From: Candidatus Poribacteria bacterium
Lineage (GTDB): Bacteria > Poribacteria > WGA-4E > WGA-3G
DNA length: 39,222 nucleotides
Assembly (NCBI GenBank): GCA_022825665.1
Contig: JAJDWI010000074.1
Span: 1 to 39,222, forward strand
Direction of reading: 5' to 3'
This document shows, in pieces, positions 1 to 8,029 of the stretch. Position 1 is the first letter of the stretch; each line of letters starts with the position of its first letter. The notes beneath the pieces were generated by a model. That model was not told where the DNA came from. It made no database searches and saw nothing but the letters and a program-made list of their open reading frames with translations. The translations under genes were made by a program, and so were the position numbers.

Positions 1-444
1 TAAGGTTTTTTGTATACTTTGTGTGAGGAAGTCAATGCTGAACTGCTACGGACTTTGTCCCGCACAATCGGTTATAGTAAAATATGGGTCAAGGAAAATG
101 TCAGGATCCCAAGTTGTCTGTAGTATTCTTTTTATGACAGACAGGATTAGGAATTGGTGAGTATATATTCTATTGTAAAGGAAGAAGGGTTAACTTTTGC
201 AAAGGAACATTGGCATACAAATCTCTTATCCTGAGAATCCTGAAATCCTGAAAATCCTGGTTCAGACAAAATACTTGTCGGAGGTCGCTCCGACCTATAG
301 GACTGTATGTAAGCAGGCAGGCGCGGAAACCTTCGCCCCTACGATGTTACCTGAACCAGGATTTTCAGGATAAGAGGTCGCTTCTACAAAGGAAGGCTTA
401 ATATTAAAAATAATAGGATTTGGAAAACTGAATGGCTCTACCCA
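1..444. other. Gene-free stretch with repeat arms
   Basis: No supportable gene. A frame-2 open stretch runs from the window edge to a stop near 159 but is rich in Cys and has no recognisable motif, so it is not called. From about 145 the DNA matches the interior of the dispersed element that ends in a TCCTGAAAATCCTGGTTCAGACA arm (arm about 223-268). A hairpin with stem GTCGGAG/CTCCGAC lies at 277-294. A second arm in the opposite orientation lies at about 351-374. These are the same families seen in the other long gaps of the window. Confidence 0.6.
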
Positions 445-567
445 TAACGTGAGTTTGATAAATCATATTTTGAATTCGGTGCGGTTAGGAAACCGCACCT
501 ACCGGGTCTATGGTGGCACTATTTTTTAAAAAATGAAGTTCACATACCTATTATCAAACTCACGTTA
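445..567. mobile_element. 123-bp MITE with perfect 17-bp inverted ends
   Basis: The 17 bases at 445-461 (TAACGTGAGTTTGATAA) are the exact reverse complement of 551-567. The element is flanked on both sides by CCCA (441-444 and 568-571), which looks like a 4-bp target duplication. Inside is a GCGGTT/AACCGC hairpin at 481-496 and no open frame. The size, perfect ends and duplication fit a non-autonomous miniature transposable element. No transposase is present in the window. Confidence 0.75.
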
Positions 568-594
568 CCCATAACAATCATAACAATCAATACC

Positions 595-623
595 TTTACT
601 TTATTTCTATAAAATGCTATAAT
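595..623 (+). promoter_or_regulatory. Candidate sigma70-type promoter for aroK
   Basis: TTTACT at 595-600 and a perfect TATAAT at 618-623 are separated by 17 bp, about 50 bp upstream of the aroK ATG. It sits just downstream of the 123-bp MITE. The call rests on sequence match alone. Confidence 0.45.
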
Positions 624-670
624 TGTATTCAGCACTATAAATTATATATGAATAGAAGGATATCGTCGTA

Positions 671-1255
671 ATGGAAATGTTGAAAGAGGTTAAACAGTTG
701 AAAAGATCGTTTAAAAGAAAACCAAATATAGTACTTGTTGGTTTTATGGGAACTGGAAAAACCTCAGTTGGCAAAAGACTTTCTACACAGTTAAGGATGC
801 GTTATATTGATACTGATAATGTAATTGAGAGGGACAGTCAACGACGTATTAGCGACATTTTCGAAGAAGATGGTGAGGACGTTTTTCGGAGACTTGAAAG
901 TGAAGCTGTCGACAGAGTTTCAAAATTATACAATTATGTTATTTCTACCGGTGGTGGCGTAGTCTTGAGAGAGGATAACGTCACAAGACTGAAAGAAAAC
1001 GGTGTTGTTTTCTGTTTATCCGCAACACCAGAAGAAATCTATCAACGAGTTGGTCACCAAACACACCGCCCTTTGCTCCAAACCCCCGATGCTATGGAAA
1101 CGATTCGTACAATGTTAGCAGACCGTGCCCGCTATTATGCACAAGCAGATTATACAGTGGATACAACTGGTAAATCCTTTGGGGAAGTCATGGCGAAGAT
1201 ATCAAACACCTTTTTCAAGGCAACAGTGCCACGAAAATCTACCAAAAAGCGATGA
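671..1255 (+). CDS. aroK: Shikimate kinase
   Basis: A cytoplasmic kinase that phosphorylates shikimate to shikimate-3-phosphate with ATP in the chorismate pathway. At 194 aa it is slightly longer than the usual 170-180 because of a basic N-terminal extension of about 17 residues. The P-loop GFMGTGKT spans residues 24-31. Family shikimate-contact motifs follow: YIDTD (45-49, Asp for the shikimate hydroxyl), FRRLE (72-76) and STGGG (92-96), with an RPLL lid motif near 133. The start at 671 has an AAGGA site about 9 nt upstream (656-660). The stop overlaps the aroB start by 4 nt (ATGA at 1252-1255), so the two are very likely translationally coupled. Confidence 0.95.
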   Translation: MEMLKEVKQLKRSFKRKPNIVLVGFMGTGKTSVGKRLSTQLRMRYIDTDNVIERDSQRRISDIFEEDGEDVFRRLESEAVDRVSKLYNYVISTGGGVVLREDNVTRLKENGVVFCLSATPEEIYQRVGHQTHRPLLQTPDAMETIRTMLADRARYYAQADYTVDTTGKSFGEVMAKISNTFFKATVPRKSTKKR

Positions 1256-2340
1256 TAAAGACTATAAACGTCAATCTTAAAGAAGACAGTTATCCTATCT
1301 TTGTTGGCACAGGGATTATCAATCAGATTGGAGCATACATAAAATCTCATATTCAACCTACAAGTGTGTTGATTATTGCAGACACTGTTGTAAAACATCA
1401 TTTTGCTTCACCAGTTGTAGATAGCTTGAAGAAGAGCGGTTATGATGTTTCAATAGTTGATATTCCCGGAGGGGAAGCAAGTAAATCGTTAGAACGGTTA
1501 TCTCAAATTCTGGATAGTTTGATTGATTTCCAACTTGATAGAGGTTCAACGCTTATTGCACTTGGTGGTGGGGTTATTGGAGATTTAGTCGGATTTGCTG
1601 CAGCAGTTTATATGCGGGGGATTGCTTATGTCCAAATCCCAACTACCCTGCAGGCACAAGTTGACGCAAGTGTCGGTGGTAAAACTGCAATTAATCACCC
1701 AAAAGGTAAAAACCTTATCGGAGCGTTCCACCAACCGAAATTGGTCTTAATTGATGTGGATACACTTAAAACCTTACCGCAGCGGGATATACACGCTGGA
1801 TTGATTGAAGTTATCAAAATGGGGGTTATCCGTGATGAACACCTGTTTGCAATGGTGGAAGATAATCTTGACGATGTATTGAATTTAGAAGCAGAGGCGT
1901 TAATAGAAATGATCGCTTGTGCTTGTGCTAACAAAGCAGATATAGTCGCAAAAGATGAAAAAGAGAGTGGTCTACGGATGGTACTTAACTATGGACATAC
2001 TTTTGGACATGCACTTGAAGCATTGACAAACTATAAAGTCTACCGTCATGGTGAAGCAGTTTCTATTGGATTGAATTGTGCAGCACGGTTAGCTGTAAAC
2101 TTAGGTATGTTTTCTGAAACAGACTTTGAACGACAGAGAATTCTTTTAAATCGTGCTAAGTTGCCACTCACATTTCCGTCAGATTTATCTCCAGAAACCA
2201 TCTATGATGCTATGTCACTTGACAAAAAAACTGTGGGAGGTAAACTACGACTTATATTACCAACTCGGATTGGAGCGGTAGTTAACCGAGACGATGTACC
2301 AGAAATAGAGATCATTGAAGCAATTTCACAGTGTTATTAG
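1252..2340 (+). CDS. aroB: 3-dehydroquinate synthase
   Basis: Converts DAHP to 3-dehydroquinate, step two of the shikimate pathway, using NAD and a divalent metal in the cytoplasm. The 362 aa length is normal for the family. Visible signatures are the NAD-binding glycine cluster GGG at 105-107, the substrate motif DASVGGKTA around 138-146, and the three expected metal ligands: Glu186 in GLIEVIKMG, His249 in NYGHTFGH and His266 in YRHGEA. It overlaps aroK by 4 nt. The next gene starts 33 nt downstream, so aroKB and the membrane-protein genes behind it may be one transcript. Confidence 0.95.
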   Translation: MIKTINVNLKEDSYPIFVGTGIINQIGAYIKSHIQPTSVLIIADTVVKHHFASPVVDSLKKSGYDVSIVDIPGGEASKSLERLSQILDSLIDFQLDRGSTLIALGGGVIGDLVGFAAAVYMRGIAYVQIPTTLQAQVDASVGGKTAINHPKGKNLIGAFHQPKLVLIDVDTLKTLPQRDIHAGLIEVIKMGVIRDEHLFAMVEDNLDDVLNLEAEALIEMIACACANKADIVAKDEKESGLRMVLNYGHTFGHALEALTNYKVYRHGEAVSIGLNCAARLAVNLGMFSETDFERQRILLNRAKLPLTFPSDLSPETIYDAMSLDKKTVGGKLRLILPTRIGAVVNRDDVPEIEIIEAISQCY

Positions 2341-2373
2341 TCTATAATTCTAACTCATTATATGAGGAAATAA

Positions 2374-3528
2374 ATGACATATAATAAAACAATTTTATAT
2401 ATAGTCGCGTGTACTATTTTGTTCTTATATGGCACTTTTGCATTCAGTCAAGAACCTGAGACTTCTCCTCCATCAAACGTCACCGCAGTGGATACCCCAA
2501 ATGACGATGGTTCCAGTATAACTGTTACATGGGATACTGCTGAAGATAGCGGAATCGTGGGATACAAAATCTTACGTAATACTGATGCAGGAGAATTTGA
2601 GGAAATTGGCGAACAGTTAGATGCAGACGTGTCAGAATATAAGGACAAAGAAATTATTAAAGGCAAGGAACACGCCTATATTGTACGTGCCATTACCGAG
2701 ACTGAAGCGTCAGTAGATTCACTACAGACAGGAGCAGTCCGAGCGACAGGTCAGTGGTTTCATAGTGGTAAAATACAACTATTTATTGCGATGATTATTT
2801 TTTGCGGATCAATTCTTGGCAGTATATACCTATCCCGTAATAATCAAGAAGTGTTTGTTCGTCGCATTCCGGGACTTGAAGCAGTAGATGAAGCAATCGG
2901 TAGAGCAACTGAAATGGGACGTTCAATCTTATACGTGTTAGGGTTAGGCGGTGTCAGCGGACCTGCAACTATTGCAAGTATGACAATACTTGGACAGGTT
3001 GCACGTCGTACTGCAGACTATGAAACGACTCTACGCGTCCCGTGTAATGATCCGATTGTCCTGAATGTGGTGCGTGAAATGGTAAAAGCCTCGTATCTTG
3101 ATGAGGGGCGTCCCGATGCATATAGTGAGGAGGACATCTTCTTTCTCACTGACAGTCAATTCGCTTACGCCGCAGGTGTTGATGGCATGATGCTGCGTGA
3201 AAAACCAGCAGCAATCTTCTTGCAAGGCACATTCTATGCAGAATCCCTTATCCTTGCTGAAACCGGTAATTCCATCGGGGCAATCCAGATTGCTGGAACG
3301 GATTCTGAACACCAACTCCCATTTTTAATAACTGCATGTGATTATACTTTGATTGGTGAAGAACTATATGCTGCGAGTGCCTATCTATCTAAAGAACCGA
3401 TGCAACTGGGAAGTCTTAGAGGACAGGATTGGGGAAAAGTACTTATTTTTCTAACAATTGTTTTTGGTGTGTTCCTTGAACTTATCGGTGTCAACTGGAT
3501 CACTACCTTTTTGCAACGGGTTAGTTAG
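2374..3528 (+). CDS. Fn3 and DUF6754-like membrane protein
   Basis: 384 aa. A Sec-type signal peptide (about residues 1-26, cleavage after AFS) is followed by a fibronectin type III fold (about 35-125, with PSNVTA, ITVTWD, GYKILR and AYIVRAI strands), a membrane segment at about 133-153, a soluble domain at about 160-350 and a C-terminal membrane segment at about 355-375. The soluble part has GLGGVSGPATIASM, a conserved FAYAAGVDG, LIGEELYAASAYL and LGSLRGQDW. From memory this matches the uncharacterised DUF6754 family; a profile search would confirm. ATG 2374 has GAGGA about 6 nt upstream. It is first of four closely packed membrane-protein genes. The topology suggests Fn3 outside and the conserved domain inside the cell. 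Function is unknown. Confidence 0.75.
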   Translation: MTYNKTILYIVACTILFLYGTFAFSQEPETSPPSNVTAVDTPNDDGSSITVTWDTAEDSGIVGYKILRNTDAGEFEEIGEQLDADVSEYKDKEIIKGKEHAYIVRAITETEASVDSLQTGAVRATGQWFHSGKIQLFIAMIIFCGSILGSIYLSRNNQEVFVRRIPGLEAVDEAIGRATEMGRSILYVLGLGGVSGPATIASMTILGQVARRTADYETTLRVPCNDPIVLNVVREMVKASYLDEGRPDAYSEEDIFFLTDSQFAYAAGVDGMMLREKPAAIFLQGTFYAESLILAETGNSIGAIQIAGTDSEHQLPFLITACDYTLIGEELYAASAYLSKEPMQLGSLRGQDWGKVLIFLTIVFGVFLELIGVNWITTFLQRVS

Positions 3529-3536
3529 GAGGTATT

Positions 3537-4199
3537 ATGAAAAGACAAATTCCATTGATACTCTGTTTCTTATTTGGAGTCGTAATGCTCTTAACACAGT
3601 TCAGTCCACATTCATTATCTCAAGGCATTTATGAGGAAGTATTGAATTGGGCACGAATTATAACTCCCTTTGCATTAGTGTTCAGTACAATAACATTGCT
3701 GCAAACTCACATAACCCGTATACGTCGCCAAACCGAACACTGGCAATACAGTTTCCTTGTTTTCGGTGGAATTGCTATTATGGTTGTTGTTGGGATCCCT
3801 TTTGGTCCACAAAATCCTGTTTTTGAATGGTTATTCAACAATGTGCAGCTACCGATGGATGCGACTATGTTTTCTCTACTCGCATTCTTCATTGCTTCCG
3901 CAGCATACCGCGCTTTCCGCGCACGAAACCTTGAGGCATCACTACTCCTGATAACCGCTGTAATAGTTATGTTAGGAAATGTCCCTGTAGGAGATTTAAT
4001 CTGGAATAAACTTATTTCCCTAACACCTTGGGCGGATACCTATGCTAACGGTTCCTCATTGATGAAACAGTGGATTTTAGACAATCCAAATCTCTCCGCG
4101 AGACGGGGGATTATCCTTGGAGTGAGTTTAGGTGTTATTTCGCAATCCATTCGCATCATCTTAGGAATTGAACGTTCATACCTTGGCGGAGGAGATTAA
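3537..4199 (+). CDS. Multi-pass membrane protein of unknown function
   Basis: 220 aa with about six predicted membrane helices (near residues 5-22, 40-58, 71-89, 107-125, 133-150 and 190-207). A short basic loop (HITRIRRQTEHW) lies between helices 2 and 3 and a second one (YRAFRARN) follows helix 4. I recognise no family motif. A strong AGGAGGT site overlaps the stop codon of the preceding gene (3528-3534), so the gene is translated with its neighbours. It is likely an integral subunit of the complex encoded by 2374-5682. Confidence 0.75.
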   Translation: MKRQIPLILCFLFGVVMLLTQFSPHSLSQGIYEEVLNWARIITPFALVFSTITLLQTHITRIRRQTEHWQYSFLVFGGIAIMVVVGIPFGPQNPVFEWLFNNVQLPMDATMFSLLAFFIASAAYRAFRARNLEASLLLITAVIVMLGNVPVGDLIWNKLISLTPWADTYANGSSLMKQWILDNPNLSARRGIILGVSLGVISQSIRIILGIERSYLGGGD

Positions 4200-4202
4200 A
4201 GC

Positions 4203-5018
4203 ATGCTAACAAAATTGGTAAATATGGATCGACGAATTGTGTTTATTTTAGTGGCATTAGCAGTTATAATCCCGATGTTGTTTCCTATCAGTCTACCGGT
4301 ATCCATTTCAGAACCCACCCAGAACCTTTATGAATTTATTGATGAACTTCCCGCAGATTCTGCGATTATGCTTGTTTTTGACTACGGTCCTTCCTCTTTA
4401 GCGGAACTCAACCCAATGGCTAAAGCAATACTGAAACAGTGCTTTGATAAAGATGTTAAAGTTGTCGGACTTACGCTTTATGCTGTAGGAACAACTATGG
4501 GAAGTGACTTGATGAAGGAAATTGCAGAAGAAAAAGGGGCAGTCAACGGAGAAGATTATGTTTTTCTCGGATATAGACCAGGAATTGAATTAGTGATTCT
4601 CGGTATGGGAACTAATATTGCGGATATCTATGAAACAGATTTTTATGGAACACCTACTACCGAATTGCCGATGATGGAGAACATTACAAACTACGATCAG
4701 ATTGAATTGGTAGTTGATCTTTCTTCAGGTAATTTAACAGAGGCATGGATTACTTTTGCGAATGTTCAATTCAATCAACAAATTGCTGCAGGGGTTACAG
4801 GTGTTATTATTTCGCAGATGTACCCCTACTTACAAACAGGACAATTAATTGGCTTGATATCTGGCATTGCGGGTGCTGCTGAATACGAACATTTAATTCA
4901 ATCGCATGCAAAGGGGACGTTGTGGATAAATGTAGAATCGTTTGTCCATTTATTGATAATTATTTTAGTTATAATCGGTAACATCGCCTTCTTTGTTCAG
5001 CGTAAGCAAGAGGAGTAA
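4203..5018 (+). CDS. Membrane-anchored protein with central soluble domain
   Basis: 271 aa with one N-terminal membrane segment (about 12-31), a soluble domain (about 40-240) and one C-terminal membrane segment (about 245-265) ending in a charged tail (QRKQEE). The soluble domain alternates hydrophobic strands and helices: AIMLVFDYGPSS, KVVGLTLY, YVFLGYRPG, ELVVDLSSG and GVTGVIISQMYPYL, which suggests a Rossmann-like fold. No catalytic motif is recognised. A GGAGGAG site directly precedes ATG 4203, only 3 nt after the upstream stop. Because both ends are in the membrane, the domain probably faces one compartment as part of the four-protein set. Confidence 0.75.
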   Translation: MLTKLVNMDRRIVFILVALAVIIPMLFPISLPVSISEPTQNLYEFIDELPADSAIMLVFDYGPSSLAELNPMAKAILKQCFDKDVKVVGLTLYAVGTTMGSDLMKEIAEEKGAVNGEDYVFLGYRPGIELVILGMGTNIADIYETDFYGTPTTELPMMENITNYDQIELVVDLSSGNLTEAWITFANVQFNQQIAAGVTGVIISQMYPYLQTGQLIGLISGIAGAAEYEHLIQSHAKGTLWINVESFVHLLIIILVIIGNIAFFVQRKQEE

Positions 5019-5022
5019 ATAA

Positions 5023-5682
5023 ATGGAACTTTTTGGCATCTGGATTGCCGCATTTTTAACACTTTGTATATATAGTTTTCTTTATAAAGACAATCCATTT
5101 TATCGGTTCGCAGAATATCTCTTCGTAGGGATGACAGTCGGGTACGGTATTGTCCTATCATACCATCAAGGTTTCATACCTTTTGCTTGGGAGCCTTTTA
5201 TGGATGTATTCACAGGGGAATCGCTATTTGGTCTAATCAAACTCATTCCGATTGGAATTGGTTTATTATTCTTTTCTGGGTTGTCATCACGTCATACGTG
5301 GTTAATTCGGTTCCCAAGTGCAATCTTAATCGGTGTGGGTTGTGGACTTGCAATTCCAAATGTTTTGCGTGCTAATATATTTGAACAAACCCGCGGGACA
5401 ATAGAACCTTTTGCAGCAATCAATGCAGGAACGTTATCAGGAATGGAGATTTTTAGTGCGATCCTCATGGTTATCGGTGTAATATGTACTCTCACCTACT
5501 TTTTCTTCTCTGTTGAACACCGAGGTCCTGTCAAATGGGTATCAAAGATTGGCATTGCTTTCCTCATGATAGGGTTCGGTTCAGCATTTGGAAATACCGT
5601 GATGGGTCGTGTAGCATTGCTGATTCAGCGCGTTGATTTTCTCATAAATGATTGGCTTGGATCATTCGTCGCGTTATTCTGA
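5023..5682 (+). CDS. Multi-pass membrane protein, last of four-gene module
   Basis: 219 aa with six to seven predicted helices (about 5-20, 29-47, 69-86, 95-113, 140-161, 172-192 and possibly 200-216). The motif YRFAEYLFVGMTVGYG at the second helix and the Gly-rich AFLMIGFGSAFGNTVMGR at the sixth look like conserved packing or channel segments, but I know no named family. It has a GAGGAG ribosome site and begins 4 nt after the preceding stop. It closes the run of membrane genes; an 85-nt gap with a small GGAG/CTCC hairpin (5714-5725) precedes the next gene. Confidence 0.75.
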   Translation: MELFGIWIAAFLTLCIYSFLYKDNPFYRFAEYLFVGMTVGYGIVLSYHQGFIPFAWEPFMDVFTGESLFGLIKLIPIGIGLLFFSGLSSRHTWLIRFPSAILIGVGCGLAIPNVLRANIFEQTRGTIEPFAAINAGTLSGMEIFSAILMVIGVICTLTYFFFSVEHRGPVKWVSKIGIAFLMIGFGSAFGNTVMGRVALLIQRVDFLINDWLGSFVALF

Positions 5683-5767
5683 CAAGGTGTAACCGTCAAT
5701 ATGGATTGCGATTCGGAGATCGCTCCTACAAGACGGGATACTTTTCAACATATAAGGAAATTACAAA

Positions 5768-6610
5768 ATGAAACTCGGATATAGTACTTGGGGTATGCCA
5801 ACTATTCCTGTTGATGCTGCAATATCACACTTAGCATTCCTCGGATTTGATGGCATTGAATTAACTATAATTCAACGTTTTACGACAGAACTGAGTACGC
5901 TTGATACAGCAGAACGTAAACGCATTGCTGGTTTGCTGAAACAACACAACTTAGCATTACCAGCAATTGCAGCGCATTCTAACTTAATGGATGTTGACCC
6001 AGAATCACACAAAAGAAATATGTGGAGACTTAAAGGTGGTGTTGACTTGGCTATTGATCTTGCACAAGGAGACGAACTGCCAGCAGTTAACACGACTACT
6101 GGTGGAAAACCGAATGAGTGGGAAACAAAAAAAGACTTTCTCGTAGAACGGGTGAGTGAGTTGGTTGAATATGCAGCTTCTCGCGGTGTTACCATTGCTA
6201 TGGAACCGCACATCGGCGCAATTATTGATACTCCAGATAAAGTGCTTGAACTGCTTGAAATTGTCAATTCACCATATTTAAAAGTGAATTTTGACATTAG
6301 TCATTTTGAAATAGTTGGATTGCCAACTGAAGATACAGTATCAGCGTTAGCAGATGTCTCGGTTCATACACACGTCAAGGATCAACGCGGTATCGCACCA
6401 GACTTTGAGTTCCTTATCCCTGGTGAAGGTCCTTTTGATTATGTTAATTACTTGAAACTGATGCAGAAACAAGGATATAACGGGTTCATAACAGCAGAAG
6501 TAAGTTTTATGGTACAAGCACGTAAAGACTATGATCCGCTTGCAGCTGCGACTATGACTTATGAAACGTTGTCTAAGGCATTTGTTGAAGCGGGAATTGA
6601 ACGCGATTAA
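5768..6610 (+). CDS. Sugar phosphate isomerase/epimerase (TIM barrel)
   Basis: 280 aa, the usual size of the xylose-isomerase-like TIM barrel (AP endonuclease 2) superfamily, whose members isomerise or epimerise sugars and cyclitols with a divalent metal. Typical strand ends are visible: GFDGIELT near 29-36, MEPHIG near 145 (metal Glu), VNFDISHFEIVG near 173 (Asp, His), VHTHVKDQRG near 199 (His, Lys, Asp) and FITAEVSF near 240 (metal Glu). No signal peptide, so cytoplasmic. AAGGA lies about 8 nt before ATG 5768. It stands 6 nt before the sulfatase pair, so it may process a sugar released from a sulfated substrate. The exact substrate cannot be read from sequence. Confidence 0.85.
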   Translation: MKLGYSTWGMPTIPVDAAISHLAFLGFDGIELTIIQRFTTELSTLDTAERKRIAGLLKQHNLALPAIAAHSNLMDVDPESHKRNMWRLKGGVDLAIDLAQGDELPAVNTTTGGKPNEWETKKDFLVERVSELVEYAASRGVTIAMEPHIGAIIDTPDKVLELLEIVNSPYLKVNFDISHFEIVGLPTEDTVSALADVSVHTHVKDQRGIAPDFEFLIPGEGPFDYVNYLKLMQKQGYNGFITAEVSFMVQARKDYDPLAAATMTYETLSKAFVEAGIERD

Positions 6611-6616
6611 TTACGG

Positions 6617-8005
6617 ATGGAAATTATGAAACCCAATATACTTCTTCTTATGACAGACCAGCAGCGGTGGGATGCAATGGGTTGCAGCGGTGGATGGATG
6701 CAAACACCAAATTTGGATCGGATTGCTGGCGAAGGTATCAGATTCAATAACTGCGTTACGACTTCACCTGTTTGTGTCCCAACACGGCTAAGTTTGGCAA
6801 CTGGTTTGTATCCTCATAATACCGGTGTTTGGAATAATATGGGGCACACGATGTCCGCAGAAACACCGACATGGATGCAAGCAGTTCGCAATGCGGGTTA
6901 TCGTACAAGTTTATTCGGAAAAACACACCTTCATCCACATGGCAACAGCGATTTACGTGAACGTGAAGATTTATTGAATACTTACGGTTTAGACGATGTA
7001 AATGAGATTGGAGGACCTCGGGCGAGTACAAGTGTCAAATCACACATGACTGCGATGTGGGAAGAAAAAGGATTGTGGGACGCTTACCGCGCTGATTATA
7101 AGGAACGATTCAGTACAAAACCTTATATGGTCCGTCCCTCACCACTTGGACTTGAAAACTACGCAGATGTCTATGTAGGACAGCAAGCGAAACAGTATCT
7201 ACAAAACTATGACCGTAAAGAACCGTGGTGCTGCTGGGTGAGTTTTGGTGGACCACATGAACCTTGGGACACACCTGAACCGTATGCCAGTATGTATGAT
7301 CCGAATGATATGCCGCCACCTATACCACGGCAACAGGCTGGAGACCGTCTTCGTGGTAATTTGGACAACATGATGAATCGCATGAACCCACAATTTGAAG
7401 AAGGAGAAGTAGGTCGACTTCGCGCAGACTACGCAGGTAATATCACGCTCATTGATGCACAAATAGGTGAAATCCTTGATGCAATTTCTGAACGTGGTGA
7501 ATTGGAAAATACGGTGATTATACACTGTTCTGATCACGGAGAAATGAATGGAGATTATGGGTTAATATATAAAAGTAACTTTCTCAACGGTGCTGTCCGA
7601 ATTCCCTTCCTTGTACGTACCCCTGACACCTTGAAACATGAGACATCAAATCGTGTCTGTGATAGTCCTGTTGAATGGATTGACATCGGTCCCACGCTTG
7701 TTGAAATGGCAGGTGGAGAAATGAAACATCGTCAATTCGGTAAGTCATTGTGTCCAGTCCTTGAGAACACAGAATCAACCCATCGTGAATTTGCTATTTC
7801 TGAAATATCAGGTGAAATAATGCTGTTGAATAAGGAATGGAAAATAGCGTTAAATTCTGATAGTGAACCGTATCTCTTATTTGATGTGCATAACGATCCT
7901 GATGAGATTAATAATCTCGCAGGATTGCCTGAAATGAAAGAGATAGAGACAAAATTGCGGCTACAAATATTGGAGTTCCTATTTCATACTCAGACCAAAA
8001 AATGA
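6617..8005 (+). CDS. Sulfatase, predicted cytoplasmic
   Basis: Type I sulfatase of the alkaline-phosphatase superfamily that hydrolyses sulfate esters. 462 aa, no signal peptide. The metal motif LLMTDQQRWD lies near the N-terminus. The formylglycine signature CVPTRLSLATG has Cys53 as the residue to be oxidised and Arg57. The second metal cluster CSDHGEMNGD is near residue 300. An alternative ATG at 6626 has a better-placed GGATGG site, so the true protein may begin three residues later. The next gene is a close paralogue that does carry an export signal. An activating enzyme (FGE or anSME) is required and is not in the window. Confidence 0.92.
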   Translation: MEIMKPNILLLMTDQQRWDAMGCSGGWMQTPNLDRIAGEGIRFNNCVTTSPVCVPTRLSLATGLYPHNTGVWNNMGHTMSAETPTWMQAVRNAGYRTSLFGKTHLHPHGNSDLREREDLLNTYGLDDVNEIGGPRASTSVKSHMTAMWEEKGLWDAYRADYKERFSTKPYMVRPSPLGLENYADVYVGQQAKQYLQNYDRKEPWCCWVSFGGPHEPWDTPEPYASMYDPNDMPPPIPRQQAGDRLRGNLDNMMNRMNPQFEEGEVGRLRADYAGNITLIDAQIGEILDAISERGELENTVIIHCSDHGEMNGDYGLIYKSNFLNGAVRIPFLVRTPDTLKHETSNRVCDSPVEWIDIGPTLVEMAGGEMKHRQFGKSLCPVLENTESTHREFAISEISGEIMLLNKEWKIALNSDSEPYLLFDVHNDPDEINNLAGLPEMKEIETKLRLQILEFLFHTQTKK

Positions 8006-8029
8006 TATAAATACGGAACTATAAATCTT

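Noticed and set aside
2-159. Open frame at the left window edge as a gene 3' end
   Set aside because: Composition is Cys-rich and unlike the other proteins, and its end runs into repeat-related DNA.
223-385. Short tandem TCCTGAAAATCCTG units considered as a CRISPR array
   Set aside because: Units are about 9-15 bp, directly abutting, without regular unique spacers, and form arms of inverted repeats.
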